Below, in pieces: positions 36,326-48,300 of a DNA stretch of 64,000 nucleotides. The DNA is from Canna indica (lineage: Eukaryota; Streptophyta; Magnoliopsida; Zingiberales; Cannaceae). The stretch spans positions 60,984,001-61,048,000 of the forward strand of contig CP136891.1 of the NCBI GenBank assembly GCA_034359265.1, read 5' to 3'. Made by a program: the position numbers and the translations under genes. The notes under the pieces were generated by a model. It had not been told where the DNA came from. It saw nothing but the letters and a program-made list of their open reading frames with translations, and did not search any database. The stretch's first letter is position 1; every line of letters begins with the position of its first letter.

Positions 36326-39300
36326 TCAGCTTGCTGAATCCTGAACCAGCTGTGAAATTGAACGACAAAGCCTTAGGATCACCGGGCGTTCACCTTGCAT
36401 ACTCTTCAATACAGCAATAATCTTATCTAGAAGTGCTGGAGGTAATGTTGTCTGTGTTTCACATATTTTGTACTTAAGTTCAGAAGGATCAGAGGGATAA
36501 ACCGCACTGTCCAAAGAAGAAATATTTGTCAGCTTTATGGTAGATTGGAGTCAATATAAAAGACTTGAAAAAACTAGATTCACCATTTTAGCTCGGACAA
36601 GTCAATGCTCAGTGTCACCTTCCGACCGCTCTTGAAGTTTGTAAAACAGAGCTTCAGCTCAAGTTGGCTAGCTGAAAAGAGGTGCAAATATTTGGCTCAG
36701 TATCATATTAAAACTATAGCAAGATGCATATAAAACAATATCATGAGACAAAACGAAATAATTTCACACCATCTGTTGGCCATTATTGCATGGAACATAA
36801 TCTACGAATTTATGTTGAACTAGAAAACAAAAAACATTTGTTTTCACAATATTCTGAAGCTCAGATCAACAAAAGCCAGATTTTCTAGACAAATTTGCAA
36901 CTTGAGTAGCTATCAGTATTACATCTAGTTGGAGGACCACCACAACAAACAAAGGATTTCAGCAAGGTTTATTCCAGGCGTACGAGGGAACATGGGAAAT
37001 GAATTTATGTTCTACACCAGAATCTATCGTGCTTATCAAGTAAATGTTCCATATGAGCCTAGCGAGAAAGCAGTTGAAACAGTGGTTCTAGCAGGACTGA
37101 ATTATAATGTGATCATCAGTAAAGTTCCATAATCAAATAGAAGTATTTTAAGTTATAAGAACTAAAAAAGCATTTACTCACAACTTATTGTGACTTTTTA
37201 TTGAACTTGTGCATTTAGGTGAATTTTAGTATGGTGCTAATATTTGCCTGTATCTTCATAATGGACAAAATAAGTATATACAAAAAAAAACTACTTTAAA
37301 TTAAGAGATATGACATGTTTGAGTAAACTACAAGGGATAAATAAATAAATAAGGGATACAACAAACAGGACCATCTTACTGGCTGAACAACTGAAGTTTA
37401 ATAATGTCAGATTCAAAATCTCCATCCCCGCAACTTTTACTTCATCAAGCACATCAAGTAGGCTTCCAATGAGCAAACTAGTTTCCTGCATGTTTTTGTT
37501 AAATAACACTTTCTAGAAAAGTAATATTACAGCAGGTGGGCATTGATATAACAAGATACATCAGAAATGACATGAAATGTAAGGAAGCAACTGTGCCAAT
37601 GTCCAACAAACAGAACTTAGAAAATGCTAACACAAAATCAAGTGGCCTACTTTATCTTGCATTAAAGAAGAGGACCTTGCAAAACCTTCATAACTTGCAT
37701 ACAAAAATCTGCACCATAATCAATTACGATTTCTCAACCATAGCAAACACTCCCAATTCAAATACACCATCAAGTGCAACAGTAATTTCAAAAAAAAACG
37801 AAAATCCTTATTTTCTTCTGGGCTCGAGGGCAAGCCATTTTCCCGAGGATGGGTAACGTTATAAGTATAAATATGGTATTGAAGACCTATTATTTAGGAA
37901 AATAGGTTTGCTATTATTTAGGAGATTCTCTACAGAAGAGCTTTTGATTATTGAATAAGTTTGCTATTATTCAGGAAGTTTGCTTTTATCTAGGATATTA
38001 ATTAGGAGAACTTTTATTCTTTTGAATTGGCGGCAGGGCATATATTTTTCTTAACTTGGGATGTAATTTTCTCATTTATAAATAGGTGAGAAAGTATGAT
38101 AAATGACAGACTGCATTTTAATATGTATTTTTTTCCTCTCTCTCATCTATTTACCTCACTATGCTTTCATCTCACTATTTCTTTCCTCTCCCCTTTCTTT
38201 ATCCCTCTTCTACCTAATCAACATATAATAACCCCATTCATGTGTTGTCCATGTAGGGCCAGTTCCATATCAATCAAAATGGAGGTGAAATTGAAATTTT
38301 AGAAAAGAGGTCTCAGTAATACCAACGAGTGATTGATGAAACCTCGCAATTAAGTGTTAAGAATATAAATGCATAGATTAGTCTCTTTCCTACCAGCTTG
38401 AGCTTTTGGGAAAATAGTGAGATGAAATTTAACATAGTATCAGAGGAGGGAAGTCTTGAGTTCAAATCCTCTTAGCATTAATATTTTAAAAAAAGAAAAA
38501 CAATACCATCACTTCCATTAAGTCGATCCACGTGCTGAGCTTGGATCAATCTCATTAAGTTCACCCGCCCACATGTGAGGGGGAGTGTTAAGAACATAAT
38601 TGCATAGTTTAATCTCTTTCATAACAGTTTAAGCTTTTGGGAAAGTTGATCATCCAATCAAAATTAACATAAAGGATTCATGTAAAAGAAAGTAAAAAAT
38701 CATCAACGATATTACAAAATTGCGGAAAATCTACTAGTCTAAGAGATGCATATTGGTCCAAAGTTGGATCCCATAACTCCCATTAACAAACCAGGTCATG
38801 GAGGTCCAGCATTGAGTCTGGATCATCAAAAGCATCCCTTTATCCCATCATGATTTGAACAAGACCTGTTTAGTCCTAAATATAATGTGCTCTGTGTTGT
38901 CAAATGCACGCGCCTGGGCGCCTAGACACAGCGCCAAATGAGTCTTGCACCTTGGCTTGCCAAGCCAAGGCGCAGCAACTTCACCCAAGCGTACGCCTTA
39001 GCTGCGCCTAGGGGCTTTCTTTTTGAAGCTCCAGGTGCGCGCATTATGCGCCTGGTTCAAGCCTTTTATTTTTTTGTTAGTTGGGGGGATCACCACTTAT
39101 TGTAACATTTAAAGAAAACAACTTCTAGGGTTTAAGTCGACTGCCCAGTCAAATACTTCTCTTTCCCCTTCCCTTTCACCGCCACCCCTTCTTTTTCTCC
39201 TTCTCTTTCAACCGCTGAGTGCCACCCAACCGCCCTCTTTTCAGTCAGCTGCCTTTCTTCAAGTAAGTTCCTTCATTTTTTTCTTTCTTCTCTTCATTAT

Positions 39301-42300
39301 TTTTTTTGTCATTCTTGATCTCTTCATTCTTTTTCCTATTCATTCTTCTTCATTTTTTTCAGCCAACTGTCTCACTGCCCTTCTCTATATTTTTCCTTGG
39401 TCTTCATTCTTCAGCAGACCGATTGTTTTCATTGTTCTTGGTCATCCTTCATTTTTTATGCATATAATATAATTTTTATATTGCATACCATATTTTTTAT
39501 TGTTTGAGAATAGCATAGATAACATTTTTTAAAAGGTGTGCATTGCTTTAGTCAAGCGCACGCCTTTTTTGCGCCTTGCACCTCATGCGATATATGAACT
39601 TTTACGCCTTGAGTGAGCCTAGCGCCTTTGACAAGCTTACATGGGCTTGCAATAGACACTTTGATGACAAAGGTCAAAGTTCTTTATCCTTTTCTTTGTT
39701 TCTTATGCCCTATATTTCTCTTTACTTCTGTTACAACCCGCTCGACGGGATTAACTACCCCCATCAACTTCGTAGGCCCAAACCACCGACCTAATTAAAA
39801 TGCTTAAGTTGAAGTTGATGATAGCACACCCACCAAGCCTTATAAACCAACACAACATTCAATATACTCTCATTGCGGGACTAAATCGGGGTATTACAAT
39901 ATCAACCACTTATATCTTGACGTTCTCGTGAAGATCCAACTCAATTCTAACACATAGACCAGAATCACACTCAAATCAGTAGCATGTGAGGTCTAGCCTA
40001 GTAACGGCTCCACCCTATCTCCTAAGCAGCCATTTCTCACATAGGTTCCCTCACCATGCCTAGGACTAGGTTCTGCTCTAATACCATTTGTTACGACTCG
40101 CTCGATGTGATAACTAGTCCATCAATTTCATAGGCCTAAACCACCGGATAATTAAAATGCTTCAACTGAAATTGATGGTAGCATACCCATCAAATCTTAT
40201 AAACCAATTAAACATCCAATATACTCCCCATGTGGGACTAAACCTAGGTATTACAGGTGTCATCACTTGTACTTAGCAGACCCAATAATAATATCCACAG
40301 GCCAAAGCCCCCAAAACACCGTATTTAACAAGACTAATAAATAGTGTCGGGCCACAACTCAATAATAGATCATATGATGCAACATGCACCTCTAAACCCC
40401 ACAACCATAATGAATAACATGTGTCAACATGCCAACAATATCTCATAATGATGTCAACAAGAAGAATAACCAAATGCGATGTAATACAACCAACAATAAG
40501 ATTAATAATATCACTATCATACCGTACAATTAATCATACAACATTAATAAACTTACATGACCAATAATACGACATGCCTAAGAATAAAATGCAGACAATA
40601 ATAAGAGGCAAAAAGGGTATTTTTATCATTTTACCCATCAAGAATTCATCAGCTACAATGGAATTGATTCGTAAGTCCAAGCCAGCCCTTTAAGATCAGA
40701 TTCTAACTTGATTTGATTAAGCAATACCCAACCATTAAATAATTAAAATCATACTTTTAATCACCATGTAGTTGAATATCATATCATCATGGCATTAACA
40801 CATTTGGATGATAGAAAAAAACAAGGGTTAAGGATGATGTGTCGGTTAGACCTAAGAAATTTAGGTTGACTGATTCAATTGGTTTATTGGTTTAGTATTT
40901 GATTGATTGATTTATTTAATAATTAACTAGGGTAGGGAAAAAACCCTAGTGAGATGTATAATAATCTGAGTTTCTATTTGGATTTATACTAGTGAGATAT
41001 GGTAACTAGTTGAAATTATATGAATCATGTTATTGATGTAGAGTGGATTTTATAAGTGATACGGATGCTACTTTAATATCTATCTATGATATCATGATTG
41101 ATTTATAATAGATCATGTGCCAGAATCATGTTTATTGCTCTCAAATTAGTAGTTGAAATTATCACGAGAGAAATTCTTTTATTTGATGCAAGTGTAATTA
41201 TGATGATGTTAATTTAGTGAATTATGAATACTCAAATTATGGAGTTGAACTAAGAGTTTAGTTAAGACATTTATTTTCTTGATCTCTTGGTTGGTTGATT
41301 TAGTAGAATGGTGATTTGGCGAGAGGTTATCAAGTTGCCGGTTAGGTGTAAAGAGCTTTCATGTGTGAAATCTGAGATCTATCGAGGTAATATTGCTTGG
41401 TGCTTGAGTGGAGGTTATGAACCGTGAGTGCCCATGTTCTTACCACGATTGAAATTACCTTGTTGCCTCCTTTGCTTGTTTTGCTTCCGAAAGTTGTTGA
41501 TCTCTTGTTGCATAATATTGTTGGACATGCCATATTGATAATTACATATGTTAAATTTAATTATCATTTATCGTTGTCTATTTGATCATGGTGTTATGCT
41601 AATCATAGTGCATGTTAATTAGCATGTTAGAATTCAAGTGTCAAGAGTTGCATGTTGTTATCATGACTTGTGTAGCTAGATTAGTATTCAGCTGTTAATT
41701 TGATGCATCATTTAATGTTGATGTTAGCATCATAGATCATTTGTGGTTTTCGTATAGTGAGGTTGAGTTGTCATGTTGCATCTGTTGATCTATTATCGAG
41801 CAAAAACCCTTGGACATTATATTGTTGGCCCGAGATGTATGGGCGGTGACACTAGTGATCACGATATTTTCACACAAGGTGCTAGTATGCGGCGTCAGGG
41901 TGTGAGACACTGACGAGCTATCCTTGGATAGTCACACCTCTTTCTTGAGCGGGCTTGAGGTGCCACTCTCGAGGTGCAGGAGTGTGGGGGAAACTCAATT
42001 GTCCACTACGCTCTTAATTGAGTTGTTAAGAAATTAGTAGGCCTAACTCACTCCAAAAGCTAGCTCATGAGGAGAGGATTACTCAAACTATTTAAAGGCT
42101 ATCTTGGCCATATTTTAACCAATGTGGGACTTTAACACACCCCCTCACGCCCAGGATTGGACATCTGGAGCGTGGAGTTTTGCAGGACTGGACATCTGCG
42201 GGTGGCACAATATCAACCACATAATAAGCTCTGATACCATGTTAAGAAATTAGTAGGCTTAACTCACCCCAAAAGCTAGCTCATGAGGAGAGGATTGCTC

Positions 42301-45300
42301 AAACTATTTAGAGGCTATCTTGGCCATATTTTAACCATGGGACTTTAACATGAGTCTATGACTATGCATGCATATGCAGACAATAGATGTATTTTAGTTA
42401 ACATGATATATATGGTAGGAGCACATTGTTATTTTGGTGAGAGATACAGAGTTGCATTTTTTAGCATCATGCATCATGGTCAGTCTTATTTGTTGACATA
42501 TTGAAAATCTTACTCAGCAAAAACTTTTGCCTTAGATTCGTAGGTACGGATTGGTAGCAGATAATGTCTAGTTAGATAGAATAGAGAAGGCGTGCTCTGA
42601 CGTCGATTTTCATAGTGTTGTATAAATTTTTCCTTGTGAATATTTTAAATATTGTTCTGCTACAAGTGATTTTAGGGGGCGTTTGGTATGAGGTAATCCA
42701 TCTAAATTACCGGTAATCTAAGTTAAAATTACCTAGGCCCATTAGACTACCGCGTTTGGTTGGCACAAATTACCTGCCCATGGTAATCTACATTACCACT
42801 CAAGTGGTAATCCACATTACCAAGGGAGGGGGTGACTATGTGGATTACCAATAAAGTGGTAATGTTAATTCTTTTATGTTTGACAAAAATACCCCCCATT
42901 AAAATCCCCCCAATAACAAAGAAAAAAAAAACAACCTTCTTTTGTGCCCTTTCACCGACGTGAACTCGCATCCTCGCTCTTGCCTGAGGCGGAACAAGCA
43001 CTAATGCTTGCTTAAGATGACAATAGTAGCTTATTTACTAGTGATGGTTGTAGTCTCTGACTTTTTTTAAACAGTTTTACAACTTGTGGATGCTTATTGT
43101 CACGATACTTGGACTAGTTATGTTTGGTTGTTTATTTTGAGTAGACGTTGGAACAATTAAATTGTGCATGATTAGTTTATGGATTACTACTTTTGTTATG
43201 CATGATTATTTTATGGTTCAGTCATGTAAATGCAAACATTAAACTATAATAAGTAGCCTTTTTTATTTAAATTAATTTGCAATTAATATTAATTTTTGTT
43301 GGCTTGATCCTAATTTAATTGTCTCACACGCAAGTAGTAGTGTTTTCAAAACGTATAGATGTGATCATAGTTTGAAATGGTGCGCCATGGCGCGAGGGGC
43401 ACACAGGCGCAGGCCCCCGCGCCATTTTCCCCCGAGGTGCTAACCTAGCGCCTCGAGGACCTTGGCGTGCGCCAAATGCGCCACACTCATGTGTGGCACC
43501 GGGTGCCCTAAGTTAACTTAGGGCACCCGAAATTTTTAAAACATATCTTTTTTTCCGGCCGCCGCCCGAGCCTCTCTTCTCCTTTCTTCTCTTCTTTCCG
43601 GCGAGCATCATTCCCGACAAGCCTCTCCACCGGATTCTGGCGCCTCTCCATCAGATTCCGGCGAGCCTCTCCACTAGATTTCAGGTATATATGTTTTCTT
43701 TCTTTCCTTTCTTCTTTTAGTAGATTTTAGTTTTTTTTTTGAAATTTTCAATCTTTCCTCCATCCCTCCTATTCTACATGCTCCTAGTCAGGTGAAAACT
43801 TTCAACATGCTGAGAATGCTGAAACTCTCAACCATGCTGAAAATTTTTGAAAATTTTTTTTGAAAGTTTCAGCGTGCTGAGAGTTTCAGCTATGGAAATA
43901 TATATTTTATGATTATAGAAATATATATTTTTATGTATGATATATATATATACATATGGAAATATATATATAGAAATATATTTTTTTCTAAACAAAATAT
44001 ATTTTATAATTATATTTTATTTTTGCGCCTCGCCTCGTTATGGCGCGCGTCGTAACCGTGCGCCTTGCGCCATTTACAACTATGGATGTGACTAAATAAT
44101 TAATTAATTGAGAATTATATAATGAGAGTTATCCAATTTTATTTGAGGGTATTTTAGTCAAAGATATAAGTTTCCCTGTAATCTTTTTTTATACCAAACA
44201 AGATAATGTAGATTACTGGCGTGATTACCAATACATACCAAACATGGTAATGTAACATTACTGGTAATTTTAAAAGTACTAATCTATCTGGATGGTAATT
44301 TACATCCCCAGTAATCTTAAGTGGTAATGTACCAAACACCCCCTTAAGTCCATGTTGTGTCTTATTGAATTTCCGTTACGCAAATCCTAGGTGGCGCCCT
44401 TAATTCTAGGTGGGGCATAACATCTATGGTGTATCTTGTTGGATTCCCATTACGCGATTCCTAGATGACAACCTCTATTCGGAGATAATCTTAGGCGAGG
44501 CATAATACCTAGTATAGTGGTAACTACTGCACCATCAAGGGAAGGGGATGGTATGTCTATTGGTATTTATTTCACATTGTTAAATTTGATTGGATGATCA
44601 ATTTCCCAAAAGTTTAAGCTCTTTAGGAAAAAGACCAATGCATTTATATTTTTAACACTCCCCCTCACATGTGGGCAGGTAAACTTGAAGAAACTGAGTA
44701 ACTGACCCAAGCCCAATACATAGATTGACTTAATTTAAGTGGTCGTTTTTTTTTATAAAATACTTATGCTAAGAGGATTTGAACTTAGGACCTCATACCA
44801 TGTTAAATTTGATTGGATGACCAACTTTTCCAAAAACTTAATCGGTAGTAAAGAAACCACTCTATGCATTTATATTCTTAACACTTATGAACCAAACCTT
44901 CATTGTTATCAATAACAGGACTTTCTCGTTCCCTCTAAGTCTAAGGTATGCAAGTTTTAAGGTTACGTTATGGATGATAATTATAGGTTAGAGAATGAAT
45001 CTCTAAAGTTAATTCAACCTGGTCCAATCAGAGTAAATGTTATAATCCAATCCAAAATAACCTAGGGCAGATTAAATAACCCTCTTCAATTCATTGTAGC
45101 CAAGGCAGTAGTTTACCAGATTCACAAACTAAAAGACAAAGATTAAAAGGCTCAAGCTGTACTAGAATAAATCAACTTATCAGTCTCAAATGTCTGGAAT
45201 CCTTGGTTAGGAATACAGAAAAAATCATGTACTTCTCATCTGAAACTCAAAACATTTCAAAAACATGTGATAGAAAGAGATGGGTAAAAGAAAAATATGT

Positions 45301-48300
45301 GTAGACATGCATTAGTGACAACAAGAAAGAGAGACAGAAAGAAGAGAGATAGTGAAATCTTTCTTGCCTTTTGCAGAAAAAAGGAAGTGAAATCCGGTTA
45401 ATCTGCAGCATTTGAGTATAGTTCTATTATGCACAGTCAGTAGACATACAGTTTGAGAAAGAGAATGAGGATGAGGCTTTTCTGTGTCTGCATCATGTAG
45501 AAATAGTTCTAAGCAAGGTTTAAAATTTCGATTTCGGTACGTGCCCGTGCCCGTGCCCGTGCTTGACCGGTACTGGGCCGTACTGACACACGGTACGGTA
45601 CGGTACCATTTTTGGTGCCGGTATAGTATGGTGATGCATGCACCATACTTGCTACAGTATGGTGTTGTTGCTGCAGACAGCAGGACCAAAGTGCTCTCTG
45701 TGGCACCATGGTGATGTTGCACCCATACCGGGTGGTACCGCCCGATGTCCGATATCAGGCTCAGTACCGCCCTGTTAGGGACTTTTCAATTTGCCCGAGC
45801 AACGACAGATTATGAAGGAATGTTCCCTACATGTTTGTAAATATGTTTTCGCGTCCATGTAATTTTGTCTTTTATTATAGTTCGTACTTGTAAAATCTCT
45901 TGTGCAATCCCCGAGGGCCCACGGTACGAGTTGGATGCATTTCAAGTCATTTGGTGCTTGGTGCATGCGCTGCGTCTAAGTGAAGCAGTTTCCTGCATTC
46001 GTCATGGCCATGGCCATGGAAAATCACCATCGCGCATGGCCACGATTTTGTCATGCTCCTCGTGCTTTTGGGAACCTTGGGGGTGGCACAAGGGGTTAGG
46101 GGTCTCATGTATAATGTAGGAGAGCGTTGGCAAACAAAGCGGTTGCCATGAGCGGAGACGAACGAGCTGCCCATATGGGCGTGCGACCAGTCGATCTTCG
46201 CCTAAGACAACTTACGGAGCACGTCCTACACCCGGTTTTATGTTTTCTTGCGTCTATAGTCCTCTAATTGTTGTTTTACTTTACGCCTTCAATACCATTC
46301 GGCCAACATGGTCTTTTGGGGGCGCGGATATGGAGCACGAGGTTGGTACATGGACCAACGCATACCCCGCGATGTTAAATCGGGAAGCCCAATTCGGGAC
46401 GGATTAAGGATGATAGGCTTATCCCTTGCACGGGATGCAAGGGTGCCGCACGGGTTCTTCCGCACAAAACAATTGGCCCGTGACAGTTGGTATAATAGCA
46501 AGAATTACAAGCCTCCAACTGAGAAAGCCCTCGATGCGGACATAGCCGACATGCATTCCGTCTATGGCGCTCGAGTTGTTGATGCAGGGAACCCAGTCGA
46601 TGGTCATTCCGACTGTTGTATTCGGGGAGGCAAGCATTCGATGATCGATGCGAAGATCGTGACTTTTGCGCAGGGCAGATGGGCCCCTAAGACGCAAAGT
46701 CGTTTGCACGCAGAGGAGATGTCTCTTAAGTTGTGTGTGCAGAGCAAATCTCTCATAAGACGCAAAGTGGTGCGCAGAGCAGACTCTCTCATAAGACACA
46801 AAGTCCTGCGCACAGCAGATCTCTAGTAAGACGCACATTGTGCGCAAAGCAAACTCTCTCATAAGACGCGAGGATAGTGCGCAAGGCGATGTCCCCTAAG
46901 ACGCAGCGCAGAGCCGATGGCTCATGAGTCACCAAGTATGGTGCGCAAGGCGTATGACCCTAAGACGCAGTGCAGAACAGATGGTTCGTGAGTCGCCAGG
47001 TTTGTGTGCAAGGCTGATGACCCCTAAGACGTTGCGCAAAGCAGATTGCTCGTGTGATGTCAAGTTGGTGCGCATGGCTGATGTCTCCTAAGTCGCAAGG
47101 TTGATGCACAAGGCAAGATGGTCTCTAAGACGCAAGATTTGTGCGCAAAGCAGATGACTCTTAGGACGCAAGATTGACACGTCCAAACCAAGAACTAGTG
47201 AAGAACAATTGTGGTGTGGCAGTAATGCTCGTAGTGCGGAGAGTTGGCGGATGTCGTGACCCGGTTGGAGAAAATCCCTCAAGTCGTGGTTCGAGGAGCA
47301 GCGTAAGACTTGAAGCTCGCTGATATGGGCTCAGAGGAGAGCGCCATGACCTCTGCAGGGGACGAGTGAACAAGTAGTGATCTGTAAGACTTGAAGCTCG
47401 TCGAGATGGGCTCGGAGGAGTGCGCCATTACTCCTGCGGGGGGCGAGTGAGCAAGCAATGATCGGCTCAAGACGGCGGTGGAGGCAATGCTCCAGTGTGG
47501 TGCGGCCACGGAACTATTCATCACTTAGGTGTTGCACAACGACACCCAGATGTTATCTGAGACGAGTGTTGCTCGTATGCTCTTCAAATTTGGGACTTCC
47601 CATTGCCCAGCAAGACCGAGACTTGGTGAATCAAGTAGCCTCTTATTGGTGTCCCTCCAAGCGAGCGTTACTCAACGGCGCTCGTTTGCTCCACAAGTCC
47701 GGGACTCTCATTGCCCAGCAACAACCAGTTTGGGAATCTCAAAGACCTTTCTCGCAATAACAAGAGATGATGAAACTCAACGATGTTCCAAGCGAAACTC
47801 GACATGTTGCAGCCCCACTGCAGCGTGTTGTTACTCAGGCAATGTTCCCTTCGACTACTTGTGAAGAATTCACTTCAGTAATTGCAGCCTATGCAAAAAG
47901 GCGGTGCGGCCGAGGCGAGTTCGACGAGGACGTCGAAGCTTGAAATGGGAGAGGATGTTAGGGACTTTTCGATTTGCCCGAGCAACGACAAATCATGGCG
48001 GAATGTTCCATATATGTTTGTAAATATGTTTTCGCATCCATGTAATTTTAGCTTTTATTATAGTTCGTACTTGTAAAATCTCTTGTGTGATCCCCGAGGG
48101 CCCACGGTACGAGTTGGATGCATTTCAAGGTCATTTGGTGCTTCGTGCATGCGCTGCGTCTAAGCGAAGCAGTTTCCTGCATTTGTCATGGCCGTGGCCA
48201 TGGAAAATCACCATCGCGCATGGCTACGATTTTGTCATGCTCCTCGTGCTTTTGGGAACCTTGGGGGTGGCACACCCGGTACCAAGGTACACCCAGTTGT

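Noticed and set aside
36929..37132. 67-aa plus-strand ORF inside the KNL1-like gene
   Set aside because: Lies in an intron on the opposite strand with no recognised domain.
46308..46862. 172-aa and 147-aa ORFs at the end of the nested 5' LTR
   Set aside because: They run from LTR into the degenerate tandem array with no domain.
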